Below, in pieces: positions 1-6,614 of a stretch of 25,439 bases of DNA. The notes below the pieces were generated by a model. The model searched no databases. It was given only the letters and a program-made list of their open reading frames with translations, and was not told the DNA's origin. The DNA is from Actinomycetes bacterium (GTDB taxonomy: Bacteria > Actinomycetota > Coriobacteriia > Coriobacteriales > Eggerthellaceae): assembly GCA_023403475.1 (NCBI GenBank), contig JAEYEL010000120.1, positions 1-25,439 on the forward strand. The letters are read 5' to 3'. Every line of letters starts with the position of its first letter. The first letter of the stretch is position 1. The position numbers and the translations under genes are program-made.

Positions 1-230
1 TGTATTCCATGTCGCTTCTGAACCCGCCGGCCGACGCCGATCTTTCCGCTCCCTTCGACTACGACGCTTTGTGCGCTCGTTTCTCGCATGTGCTGGAAAT
101 GCGTCGCTTCGATGTCAAACGCTTCGGCGCCTACGGGTTTCTGTTCTTGGAGGTTGACGAGCGTAACGAACGGCATGCAGAAGAGCTCGAGTACCTGAAA
201 ACCACCGACCTGCGCGAGTTCATCGGGTAG
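1..230 (+). CDS. C-terminal end of an unidentified protein (5' cut by window edge)
   Basis: An open frame enters from the window edge and ends at the TAG at 228-230. The first in-frame ATG is at 9, but the frame is open upstream of it and no ribosome binding site can be judged, so this is more likely a gene tail than a 73-residue gene. The visible protein is soluble, has no membrane segment, and ends in a charged, probably helical stretch (DERNERHAEELEYLKTTD). I do not recognise the family. It converges on the Nudix gene with only about 45 bp between them and no clear terminator. Confidence 0.5.
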   Translation, partial: YSMSLLNPPADADLSAPFDYDALCARFSHVLEMRRFDVKRFGAYGFLFLEVDERNERHAEELEYLKTTDLREFIG

Positions 231-275
231 CCGGAGGTCGTTTCAAGGGCTAAGGGCTGGTGTCCGGCGTCCCGC

Positions 276-713
276 TTATAGCAAACGCCATAGCTTTATG
301 AGGGAAAACGCCTTCTCGTACACGCTTTCGAGTCGCCATCCCTTCGCGCGTATCTCGTCCATGCTGAGCCACTCGAAGCCCTCGTGCTCTTCGCTGAGCG
401 TCACGTCTCCGCCTGCCCATTCGCACAGGAAGTCCACTCCCATGAGCTGGGAGCGCTCGCGCCGGTACGTCCACGTGCTGAAGGGCGCGACTACGCGCAC
501 GGAAAGGCCGGTCTCCTCGTTTATTTCCCGAAGAAGCGCCTCTTCGAAGTTCTCCCCGTATTCCACGCTGCCGCCCGGCTGATCGACCCACGCCTGCTCC
601 ACCATGCTCGTAGCCGCTTCCGCTTCCGTCTTGCGCAGAACGAGCACTTTATCGCCCTTGAAGACGTACCCTTTGGCGGCGACGCGGAATTTTCTGCCGG
701 GCTGTTCGTTCAT
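276..713 (-). CDS. Nudix hydrolase
   Basis: A 145-residue protein of the size of a single Nudix domain. The Nudix box GX5EX7REUXEEXGU is complete: it starts at the second Gly of PGGSVEYGE and ends in REINEETGL, so the metal-binding glutamates are present. Family members hydrolyse nucleoside diphosphates linked to another group (oxidised nucleotides, nucleotide sugars, ADP-ribose); the substrate cannot be read from the sequence. The ATG at 713 is preceded on the minus strand by AAGAAGGGA, a good ribosome binding site. It is probably a single-gene unit, since the gene to its left converges on it and the thioesterase to its right is divergent. Cytoplasmic, with no signal peptide. Confidence 0.9.
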   Translation of the reverse strand: MNEQPGRKFRVAAKGYVFKGDKVLVLRKTEAEAATSMVEQAWVDQPGGSVEYGENFEEALLREINEETGLSVRVVAPFSTWTYRRERSQLMGVDFLCEWAGGDVTLSEEHEGFEWLSMDEIRAKGWRLESVYEKAFSLIKLWRLL

Positions 714-888
714 GGGTTTCCCTTCTTTTCATACGGACGAAAATCTGCTGTGCAAAAGAAAGGTCTCGCGCAGCGGCAAAACTCTGCTGAATAACTCTGC
801 CGAATGGAAGTATAGGCTACGGTGAGAAGTGCTGCGGGCGGCAAAAGGGGATAGCACGCAAACCCCATCCACAAATCCCATCTGGCCG

Positions 889-918
889 TTTTCCGAAAAG
901 GGCGAAAAGCCTTACAAT
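889..918 (+). promoter_or_regulatory. Candidate promoter of the thioesterase gene
   Basis: TACAAT at 913-918 is a good -10 match. The -35 position (about 889-894, TTTTCC) is poor. It lies 40 bp before the ATG at 958, which argues for that start over the GTG at 829. Confidence 0.3.
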
Positions 919-957
919 GATATTCAAACTGTTTTGCGGGAAACGATAGGGGCGGCA

Positions 958-1413
958 ATGGCGTTTGTGGAAGAGATGGGAATAACGTTTCTGGTTGCTC
1001 GGAAGAATCATGTGGAAGCGGAAATGCCCATAACCGATAAGATTCGGCAACCTCACGGTTTCGTGCACGGCGGTGCAACCCTCACGCTTTTGGAATCGGT
1101 TGCCAGCATGGGCGCAGAGCTGAGCACCGATCTTTCCCGGCAGCGCCCTTTCGGATTCGACGTGCACGTGCGCCATCTTAAAAGCGGCAAGCAAGGCGCA
1201 CTGCATGCGACAGCCGATCTTGTGCGCGAAACCACATCGGAGCGCACGGGCAATGTGACGCAATGCTGGTCCGTCGTCGCCCGCGACGACGAGGGCGACG
1301 TGGTTTCCGAAGGCGAAGTGACGACCAAGATAGTGTCCCTTGCGCGCCTGGCGGAAAAGGAATGCGCTAGAAACGCCGCCCGTGCACAAAAAGTGCCGAA
1401 TTGTTGCGTCTGA
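958..1413 (+). CDS. PaaI-type hotdog-fold thioesterase
   Basis: A 151-residue protein with the hotdog thioesterase signature: the N-terminal FVEEMGITF segment and then the family hallmark HGFVHGGATLTLLES, where the HGG turn and the following acidic residue lie at the active site. Such enzymes hydrolyse acyl-CoA thioesters (PaaI/YbgC/EntH type); the acyl group is unknown. The frame is open from a GTG at 829, but ATG 958 is preferred: AGGGG lies 5 nt upstream, a -10-like TACAAT lies just before, and the resulting length fits the family. The last residues (about ARAQKVPNCCV) are encoded inside the left arm of a 172-bp inverted-repeat element, so the natural C-terminus may have been altered. Confidence 0.8.
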   Translation: MAFVEEMGITFLVARKNHVEAEMPITDKIRQPHGFVHGGATLTLLESVASMGAELSTDLSRQRPFGFDVHVRHLKSGKQGALHATADLVRETTSERTGNVTQCWSVVARDDEGDVVSEGEVTTKIVSLARLAEKECARNAARAQKVPNCCV

Positions 1414-1555
1414 CCGCTTCTTGACAGAAAAGGACGGCGAGGGGGTTTCGGAAAACACCAGTTCACGACGATGGCTCTGCGGTGACGGAGGGGCGATTTG
1501 CCCCAAGGCTCTCCTGCAGAGCGTACCAAGCGCAACAATTCGCGACTTTTTGTGT
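1384..1555. repeat. 172-bp MITE-like element with 25-bp terminal inverted repeats
   Basis: The left arm at 1384-1408 (GCACAAAAAGTG then CCGAATTGTTGCG) is almost the exact reverse complement of the right arm at 1531-1555 (CGCAACAATTCG then CGACTTTTTGTGT). There are three mismatches: two adjacent bases swapped (GC/CG) and the outermost base. Inside is a second inverted repeat, GCTCTGC...GCAGAGC, and within that GGGGC-GATTT-GCCCC. There is no transposase and no clear target-site duplication. The left arm overlaps the 3' end of the thioesterase gene. Size and architecture fit a non-autonomous miniature transposable element or a large structured intergenic repeat. Confidence 0.55.
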
Positions 1556-1576
1556 CGGAAGGGAGTTCGATCCTGC

Positions 1577-1664
1577 GGTTACGGTCGGTTGTGGGTCGGC
1601 TTGTCAGCCCGACTACGCCGCCTAGCCGATCCAAGCCGCCTGCTGCAGCCAACTAACCGTAATC
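1577..1664. other. Potential structured RNA/DNA region
   Basis: GGTTACGGTCGGTTG (1577-1591) and CAACTAACCGTAATC (1650-1664) can pair along 15 positions with one C-A mismatch if G-U pairs are allowed. Inside, 1595-1613 (GTCGGCT...AGCCCGAC) forms a second hairpin with one bulge. No coding frame here is convincing. It could be a small RNA or part of a degraded repeat; I cannot tell which. Confidence 0.25.
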
Positions 1665-1741
1665 AGCGGCAACCATCCGTTCGCTCTATCCGTCGAACTA
1701 GCGAGTGTATCATACCTATCGAAGTCAAAGCGGAGCAGAAC

Positions 1742-1912
1742 ATGAAGGCGAAAAGCCCGATTTCCTTCACGCAGAGGTACTCGCTGGACAAGGCCGTAAG
1801 GCTTTCCCTCTTCAAGTTCAAAGACCAAGGATGGTTGACGAACGTTCCCCTTTATGCAACAAGCATGTTGCCGGAAATCGTGTTAGACAATGCGCTCGCT
1901 CAGCGTGGATAA
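1742..1912 (+). CDS. Possible small protein, 56 residues, unidentified
   Basis: ATG 1742 has GCGGAG six bases upstream, a good ribosome binding site, and a TATCAT -10-like hexamer lies about 35 bp before the ATG. The product begins MKAKSPISFTQRYSLDK and ends NALAQRG; it has no signal peptide or membrane segment. The same frame is open further upstream (from 1340), but that part reads through the inverted-repeat element and is not protein-like. I recognise no family. It may be a genuine small gene or the 5' stub of a decayed one, since no continuation follows the stop at 1910-1912. Confidence 0.3.
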   Translation: MKAKSPISFTQRYSLDKAVRLSLFKFKDQGWLTNVPLYATSMLPEIVLDNALAQRG

Positions 1913-1960
1913 CGTCCGTTGACGCCACTTGCATAGCCGCTGCTTCTCAAAGAGTTGTTC

Positions 1961-1995
1961 GAAACGGAAAGGCCAGAGCTTTCGAAGCCCTGGCC
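1961..1995 (-). terminator. Intrinsic terminator of tRNA-Pro
   Basis: On the minus strand GGCCAG-GG-CTT-CGA-AAG-CT-CTGGCC (1995 to 1971) forms a strong hairpin followed by TTTCCGTTTC. It lies 16 bp beyond the 3' end of the tRNA. Confidence 0.7.
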
Positions 1996-2010
1996 TGTTG
2001 TTCTTCGTGG

Positions 2011-2084
2011 TCGGGATGACAGGATTTGAACCTGCGGCCTCTGCGTCCCGAACGCAGCGCTCTACCAAACTGAGCCACATCCCG
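2011..2084 (-). tRNA. tRNA-Pro (anticodon CGG)
   Basis: The minus strand folds into a full cloverleaf: acceptor CGGGATG (2084-2078) pairs with CATCCCG (2018-2012), with discriminator A at 2011. The D-arm is GGCTCAGTTTGGTAGAGC. The anticodon stem CTGCG/CGCAG encloses loop TTCGGGA, anticodon CGG, which reads CCG proline codons. The T-arm is GCAGG-TTCAAAT-CCTGT. CCA is not encoded. The gene appears solitary. A weak promoter (-10 TATCAT, plus positions 2108-2113) precedes it on the minus strand. Confidence 0.95.
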
Positions 2085-2212
2085 ATGCCGCTTTCGCAGC
2101 GGGTGACATGATACCACAAAGATTGTGCATGGCGGAAGAATTCACAACAGCTTTTTCCTAAGACTATCTGGACGCAATTCGATGCAACTTTGAAGGCGCG
2201 ATTTGAAACTGA

Positions 2213-2255
2213 CCTGTGCGCAAAAAATGACCGAAGGACTAATTTTGTGCACAGG
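2213..2255. repeat. 13-bp inverted repeat between tRNA-Pro and tatA
   Basis: CCTGTGCGCAAAA (2213-2225) and TTTTGTGCACAGG (2243-2255) are reverse complements apart from one G-U-compatible mismatch, with a 17-nt loop. No U-tract follows on either strand, so a terminator is not supported. It could be a regulator site or a leader hairpin. The rest of 2085-2421 holds no gene. Confidence 0.5.
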
Positions 2256-2380
2256 CGGGTGATTTTGCTGCGAAATCCTTTGGGATTCCGCGCTTTCCGT
2301 GCTTGTGCGTGTAGTCTTTCTATGCGCGTGTGCTCATGCTGGTGTGTTTGTGATACCCTTGCCAACGTTAGTTTTTAGCA

Positions 2381-2398
2381 GGCCGCTGATGCGGCCTT
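2381..2398 (+). promoter_or_regulatory. Small hairpin in the tatA leader
   Basis: AGGCCGC-TGAT-GCGGCCT is a perfect 7-bp stem with a 4-nt loop, ending 13 nt before the tatA ribosome binding site GGAGGAGAG. No U-run follows. It may protect the mRNA 5' end or modulate translation. Confidence 0.4.
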
Positions 2399-2421
2399 GA
2401 CGCGGAAGCTTGGAGGAGAGT

Positions 2422-2682
2422 ATGAAGATCCTAGGTATGGGAATGCCGGAGCTGCTCATCATCTTAGCGGTTATCCTGCTTATCTTCGGGCCGAAGAACC
2501 TTCCAAAACTTGGATCGGCTCTCGGCAAGACCGTGAAGAACCTTCGCGATGGTATGGGTTCTTCCGAAAAGGTCGAGGAAGCCGAAGACGACGAAGAGGA
2601 AGTGGAAGTGGAAGAGGTCGAAGAAGAGAAGCCGGTCAAGAAGACGGTGAAGAAGACCACGACGAAGAAGAAGTCTGAGTAG
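2422..2682 (+). CDS. tatA: Twin-arginine translocase subunit TatA
   Basis: An 86-residue protein with TatA architecture: a very short N-terminus, a membrane helix (residues ~7-21, MPELLIILAVILLIF), the hinge FGPKNLPKLG, an amphipathic helix (GSALGKTVKNLRDGM), then a long acidic stretch (~50-68) and a lysine/threonine-rich tail. TatA forms the conduit of the Tat pathway, which exports folded cofactor-containing proteins. ATG 2422 sits directly after GGAGGAGAG; a TTG at 2410 in the same frame is less likely because it would overlap that site. No tatC is adjacent in this window. Two probable Tat substrates, the FAD reductase at 18385 and the molybdoenzyme at 23701, lie further along. The gene ends in its own terminator. 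Confidence 0.93.
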   Translation: MKILGMGMPELLIILAVILLIFGPKNLPKLGSALGKTVKNLRDGMGSSEKVEEAEDDEEEVEVEEVEEEKPVKKTVKKTTTKKKSE

Positions 2683-2701
2683 CTTTATCGACAATGGATC
2701 T

Positions 2702-2743
2702 GCGGTGCGCGTCGGTTCGTTGATTCTGCGCGCACCGCTTTTT
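2702..2743 (+). terminator. Intrinsic terminator after tatA
   Basis: GCGGTGCGCG (2702-2711) pairs perfectly with CGCGCACCGC (2729-2738) and is followed by TTTTT. It lies 20 bp past the tatA stop codon. Confidence 0.85.
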
Positions 2744-2760
2744 CATACCTGAGACCCAGC

Positions 2761-2789
2761 TTGCTCTTTGTTCGGGTTCGCCGTATATG
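2761..2789 (+). promoter_or_regulatory. Promoter of greA
   Basis: TTGCTC (2761-2766) and TATATG (2784-2789) are separated by 17 bp, the optimal sigma-70 spacing. They lie between the tatA terminator and greA. The expected transcript start is near 2796. Confidence 0.6.
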
Positions 2790-2799
2790 GTAAGTTTGA

Positions 2800-2826
2800 G
2801 CACGCTTGATTTCCAAGCGTGCCGTT
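2800..2826 (+). promoter_or_regulatory. greA leader hairpin (possible attenuator)
   Basis: GCACGCTTG (2800-2808), loop ATTTC, CAAGCGTGC (2814-2822): a perfect 9-bp stem followed by CGTTTTAT. It starts about 5 nt after the predicted transcript start and precedes the greA ribosome binding site by about 20 nt, so it would form in the nascent greA leader. Confidence 0.5.
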
Positions 2827-2852
2827 TTATTGGTTGGGATAGGTGGATGGGA

Positions 2853-3323
2853 ATGGCAGACAGCAATTTCATCTTAACGCAGGAAGGTAAGGAAAAGCTT
2901 GAGGAAGAGCTTCATTACCTAGAGACGGAAAAACGCGTTGAAGTGGGCGAACGCATCAAGGTTGCGCGCGAGTTCGGCGATATTTCCGAAAATTCCGAAT
3001 ACGACGATGCCAAAAACGAGCAGGGCATGATGGAGGCGCGCATCGCCGAGATCAGCCGTATCCTTTCCGAGGCGACGGTCGTGAACACGCCGAAGCGTTC
3101 GAGCAAGGTGAACATCGGCTCGACGGTCACGGTGGAAATGGGCGGTCGCGAGCGTGTCTTCACTATCGTGGGCGGCGCGGAAAGCGACGTGGCCTTGGGA
3201 AAGATTTCCAACGAGTCGCCCGTAGGCGCTGCGCTTTTAGGCCACAAGAAGGGCGAGCATGTGGAAGCAACCGGCCCGACCGGTCGCTTGATTTCCATGG
3301 ACATCTTGAAGATAGAACACTAG
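2853..3323 (+). CDS. greA: Transcription elongation factor GreA
   Basis: A 156-residue protein, the usual GreA length. The N-terminal coiled coil (residues ~1-75) includes the conserved EGKEKLEEELHYLE start and GDISENSEYDDAKNEQ, whose acidic tip reaches through the RNA polymerase secondary channel to stimulate cleavage of backtracked RNA. The C-terminal FKBP-like domain (~80-156) has the typical GSTVTVE start and KISNESPVGAALLG. ATG 2853 is chosen because AGGTGG lies six bases upstream and MADSNFILT is a typical GreA start; the frame is open back to an ATG at 2787, but that start would include the leader hairpin. It is transcribed with lysS, possibly together. Confidence 0.95.
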   Translation: MADSNFILTQEGKEKLEEELHYLETEKRVEVGERIKVAREFGDISENSEYDDAKNEQGMMEARIAEISRILSEATVVNTPKRSSKVNIGSTVTVEMGGRERVFTIVGGAESDVALGKISNESPVGAALLGHKKGEHVEATGPTGRLISMDILKIEH

Positions 3324-3326
3324 GCT

Positions 3327-3354
3327 GTTCCGTTGTTCTGACGAACAGCGGAAC
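3327..3354 (+). other. Hairpin just after greA, without U-tract
   Basis: GTTCCGTTGTTC and GAACAGCGGAAC pair over 12 positions (one G-U) around a TGAC loop, 4 nt past the greA stop. No T-run follows, so it is more likely an mRNA 3'-end or processing structure than a classic terminator. The following stretch to 3623 holds no gene. Confidence 0.4.
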
Positions 3355-3488
3355 GAAGTCGATGCTGTGAAGCGCTCGGATACGCTGGAAAACGTCGCAT
3401 TCGCTCGATTTCGCAAGCTCGCGCACTCGCTGTGCGCTTCGCTCGCAGAATCCCATGAACTCGGCGCACCTTGGTGCTTCTCGCTGAT

Positions 3489-3551
3489 TTATGGGCGCCA
3501 ACCTGCGATGGCGTGCATATATTGCCTGCGGCTTATGGGTGCCACCCTGCG
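3489..3551. repeat. Direct repeat upstream of lysS
   Basis: TTATGGG(C/T)GCCA(A/C)CCTGCG occurs at 3489-3507 and again at 3533-3551, 44 bp apart, with two differences in 19 bases. It lies in the 300-bp gap between greA and lysS. Function unknown. Confidence 0.6.
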
Positions 3552-3623
3552 GTTTTGTGTATCGACTTGCGGGTAGCTTGCGACAACCTGTGTCACGAGG
3601 GCGAATGGAACCTAAGGAACGAT

Positions 3624-5636
3624 ATGAACAACACTTCTAACCAGCACTCAATCGAAGACGATCCCATCGAAGTTCGACGGGCGAAGCGGGCTTCGCTCAT
3701 TGCGGAGGGAATAGACCCCTACGGGCACGCGTTCGCCTATACGCATCATGCGAGCGACCTTGATGCGGCCTATGCGCATCTTGAGGACGGCGCTTCCACG
3801 GAAGACGCTGTGAGTGTGGCGGGGCGCGTCATGTCAAAGCGCGTGCAGGGAAAGATCGCCTTTCTGGGTTTGCGCGATGCGACGGGCGACATTCAGCTGT
3901 TCTGCCGCGTCAACGCGCTCGGCGAAGAGGCGTACGCGCGCGTGAAGGATCTTGACGTGGGCGACTGGATTGGCGCGCACGGCACCATGATGCGCACGAA
4001 ACGCGGCCAGCTTTCGGTGGCGGTGGATTCGTTCGAGCTGCTCTCGAAGTCTTTGCGCCCTCTGCCGGAAAAGTTCCACGGTCTTGCCGACAAGGAGACG
4101 CGCTATCGCCAACGCTATGTCGATTTGGTCATGAACCCCGAGGTCAAGACCGTGTTCGAGAAGCGCTTCAAGATAGTTTCCGCCATTCGCCGCTACATGG
4201 AGGAGCAGGGCTTCTACGAGGTCGAGACGCCGTTTCTGCACCCTATTCTGGGCGGCGCGAACGCGAAGCCGTTCGTCACGCACTTCAACGCGCTCGACCG
4301 CGACTACTTCCTGCGCATTGCCACCGAGCTTCCGCTGAAGCGCCTGCTTGTGGGCGGGTTCGAGAAGGTGTTCGAGATAGGGCGCCAGTTCCGCAACGAG
4401 GGCATGGACCCCTACCACAACCCCGAGTTCACCACCATGGAGGCGTATCAGGCGTTTTCCGACTTGAACGGCATGATGGAGCTTACGCAGGGCTATATCC
4501 AGGCTGCCGCCATGGCCGCTTGCGGCACGCTGCAGATAACCTACCAGGGCACCGAGGTCGATCTTTCGGGCGAATGGCCGCGCCGTGCCATGGCCGACTT
4601 GGCGAGCGAGTATGCGGGCGAGGAGGTAAGCTTCGCCCGCGCGCGCGAAGAGCTGGTCGGGATTCTGGAGCGCAACGGCGGACACGCCGATGCCGCATGG
4701 GGCAAAGGCAAGCTCATCGCCGAGATATTTGAGGCGGTTGCCGAGGAGAAGCTGGTGCAGCCCGTTTTCGTGACCGATCATCCGCTCGAGGTGTCGCCCC
4801 TTGCCAAGAAGCGCCCCGACGACCCGAACTTCACGCAGCGCTTCGAGCTGTTCATCTGCGGGCACGAGTACGCGAACGCGTTCACCGAGCTGAACGACCC
4901 AGTGGATCAGGCCGAGCGTTTCCGCGTGCAGGTCGAGGCGAAGAACATGGGCGACGACGAGGCCATGGGCTTCGACGACGACTACATTCGCGCGCTGGAA
5001 TACGGCATGCCTCCCGCCGGCGGCGTGGGTGTGGGAATAGACCGCTTGGTCATGCTGCTTGCCGACGCGCCGAGCATTCGGGATGTGCTGCTTTTCCCGC
5101 ACATGAGAGACGAAGCAAGACAGCAGCCCTCCGCGCGCGGGAAAAGCGGCACCGCGCCCGCGCCTTCCCCCGACCAGGTTGAGCTTTGCGCAGCGCGTTC
5201 GGGTGAACTGGTTTCCGCGGTCGAGGAACCTGCTCCCATCGACTTCTCCAAGGTGGTCATCGAGCCGCTGTTCGAGGAGGAGGTCGACTTCGACACGTTC
5301 AGCAAGTCCGACTTCCGCGCGGTGAAGGTGAAGGAGTGCGCGGCCGTTCCCAAGAGCAAGAAGCTGCTTCGGTTCACGCTCGACGACGGCACGGGCGAAG
5401 ACCGCACCATCCTTTCCGGCATCCACGCCTACTACGAACCTGAGGAGCTTGTGGGCAAGACGCTCATCGCCATCACGAACCTGCCCCCGCGCAAGATGAT
5501 GGGCATCTACTCGTGCGGCATGCTGCTCTCCGCCGTCCACAAGGAGGAAAGCTCAACCGAAGGCGAAGAACCCGAGGAGCGCCTGAACCTCCTTATGGTG
5601 GATTCCCGCATCCCCGCCGGCGCCAAGCTGTACTGA
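3624..5636 (+). CDS. lysS: Lysine--tRNA ligase with fused C-terminal tRNA-binding domain
   Basis: A 670-residue class II lysyl-tRNA synthetase; usual bacterial enzymes have about 500. It charges tRNA-Lys. Domain order: N-terminal OB-fold anticodon-binding domain (~60-155, with KIAFLGLRDATGDIQLF); catalytic core with motif 1 region (FYEVETPFLHPILGGANAKPF), motif 2 (FEIGRQFRNEGMDPYHNPEF, ~250) and motif 3 (GGVGVGIDRLVMLL, ~465-480); an Ala/Pro/Glu-rich linker (~495-550); then a second OB-fold of the EMAPII/Trbp111 type (~555-670, FDTFSKSDFRAVKVKECAAV...GIYSCGMLLSA). That last domain is usual at the end of MetRS, not LysRS. ATG 3624 has AAGGA five bases upstream; the frame is open to 3471, but no good start lies there. 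It converges on nrdG. Confidence 0.95.
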   Translation: MNNTSNQHSIEDDPIEVRRAKRASLIAEGIDPYGHAFAYTHHASDLDAAYAHLEDGASTEDAVSVAGRVMSKRVQGKIAFLGLRDATGDIQLFCRVNALGEEAYARVKDLDVGDWIGAHGTMMRTKRGQLSVAVDSFELLSKSLRPLPEKFHGLADKETRYRQRYVDLVMNPEVKTVFEKRFKIVSAIRRYMEEQGFYEVETPFLHPILGGANAKPFVTHFNALDRDYFLRIATELPLKRLLVGGFEKVFEIGRQFRNEGMDPYHNPEFTTMEAYQAFSDLNGMMELTQGYIQAAAMAACGTLQITYQGTEVDLSGEWPRRAMADLASEYAGEEVSFARAREELVGILERNGGHADAAWGKGKLIAEIFEAVAEEKLVQPVFVTDHPLEVSPLAKKRPDDPNFTQRFELFICGHEYANAFTELNDPVDQAERFRVQVEAKNMGDDEAMGFDDDYIRALEYGMPPAGGVGVGIDRLVMLLADAPSIRDVLLFPHMRDEARQQPSARGKSGTAPAPSPDQVELCAARSGELVSAVEEPAPIDFSKVVIEPLFEEEVDFDTFSKSDFRAVKVKECAAVPKSKKLLRFTLDDGTGEDRTILSGIHAYYEPEELVGKTLIAITNLPPRKMMGIYSCGMLLSAVHKEESSTEGEEPEERLNLLMVDSRIPAGAKLY

Positions 5637-5645
5637 GCTGCCAGC

Positions 5646-5703
5646 GGGCTCCTCGCCTAAGCGGGCGCTTCTCTCCGCGAGGGCTCCTCGCCTAAGCGGG
5701 CGC
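5646..5703. repeat. Two 23-bp direct repeats between lysS and nrdG
   Basis: A 23-bp unit beginning GGGCTCCTCGCC and ending TAAGCGGGCGC is present exactly at 5646-5668 and 5681-5703, a 35-bp period. The space between two convergent genes is only 70 bp. The second copy contains part of a hairpin (GCGAGG-GCT-CCTCGC, 5677-5691). No U-tract is seen, so classical terminators for lysS and nrdG are lacking. Confidence 0.75.
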
Positions 5704-5706
5704 CGC

Positions 5707-6504
5707 CTATGCCTCCTTGATGCCGCGTAACTCGGTTCGGGGAAGGGTTCGTTGCAGCTCGGGAAGGATCTTGCGCAGGTCTTGCGGAGACCATGCCCGG
5801 AAGCGGCCGGTTCCGCCGAGCACGCCTTCCGCGTCGATGAAGCTTTGCAGGAACCACGGGGCGTCGCCTTCGTAGGGGCGGCTTGCGGAAGCGGGGCTGC
5901 CGTGCGGCTCCGCCAGCCAGCGCGCGATTTCCCGCAGATCTTCTGCTGTATGAAGCTCGCGCACGACGGTGGTGCGAAACTCGCAGGGCACACGTTTTTC
6001 CTTCAGAAGGTTCACGCTTTCATGAACGGGCGCAATGTCGAAATAGGGAATGCCCACGGTTTCGGCATAGCGCGCGGGCGCGTTCTTCACGTCCATGGCC
6101 ACGTAGTCTACCAGCCCGTCCTCGATAAGCGGGCGCAGACGTTCGGGGTGGCTGCCGTTGGTGTCGAGCTTCACCTTGAATCCCCGATTGCGAATTTCCT
6201 CGCAGAATTCGGCCAGCCCGGGTTGCAGAAGCGGCTCGCCGCCGGTGATGCAGATGCCGTCGAGGAGCTTCTGTCTCTTGTCGAGAAATGCGAAGAACTC
6301 GTCAGTAGGGTAGGAGGGGAAGGCTCCGTGAGGTGAACGGGGACGGACCTCATCGGGCGAGGCGCCTTCCCTTCGCATGCCCAGCACCAGATCGGCGTTA
6401 TGGCAGAACGGGCAGCGGAAGTTGCAACCGGGCGTGAACACGGTTGCCGCAGTGTGCCCGGGAAAATCGAGCAGGGTGAGTTTCTGTATGCCGGAAAGCT
6501 TCAT
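5707..6504 (-). CDS. nrdG: Anaerobic ribonucleotide reductase activating protein (radical SAM)
   Basis: A 265-residue radical-SAM enzyme. The CxxxCxxC cluster motif is C27-NFR-C31-PF-C34 in TPGCNFRCPFCHN, and the SAM-binding GGEP motif is in CITGGEPLL. The start MKLSGIQKLTLLDFPG is typical of the NrdG2-type activases, which install the glycyl radical on NrdD by a 5'-deoxyadenosyl radical. A ~25-residue insertion rich in Pro/Ser/Arg follows the cluster loop. ATG 6504 is preferred; the upstream in-frame extension to 6603 would be 33 residues of non-conserved sequence. It is divergent from nrdD, its expected partner, across a control region with NrdR boxes, so both genes may be co-regulated. Confidence 0.88.
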   Translation of the reverse strand: MKLSGIQKLTLLDFPGHTAATVFTPGCNFRCPFCHNADLVLGMRREGASPDEVRPRSPHGAFPSYPTDEFFAFLDKRQKLLDGICITGGEPLLQPGLAEFCEEIRNRGFKVKLDTNGSHPERLRPLIEDGLVDYVAMDVKNAPARYAETVGIPYFDIAPVHESVNLLKEKRVPCEFRTTVVRELHTAEDLREIARWLAEPHGSPASASRPYEGDAPWFLQSFIDAEGVLGGTGRFRAWSPQDLRKILPELQRTLPRTELRGIKEA

Positions 6505-6614
6505 GGGCAGAATTATAGCATGGTTGGCGCGTCTGGCTTGGTTGCGACAGAGTTGGTGAGGGGGTGCAGCCGGTTTGGGCAGCATGGCCGGACAGTAATT
6601 CAAATTCTATAGAA

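Noticed and set aside
817..1652. Two long minus-strand frames over the thioesterase and the inverted-repeat element
   Set aside because: Arg/Ser-rich composition typical of antisense reading in GC-rich DNA; they run through the repeat arms.
3834..5540. 568-codon open frame on the minus strand opposite lysS
   Set aside because: It mirrors the codon-position GC bias of lysS, has low-complexity Ala/Arg/Val/Leu-rich composition and no domain, and lysS motifs are intact on the other strand.
5752..6336. 194-codon plus-strand frame opposite nrdG
   Set aside because: nrdG carries clear radical-SAM motifs in the other direction; this frame has no recognisable feature.
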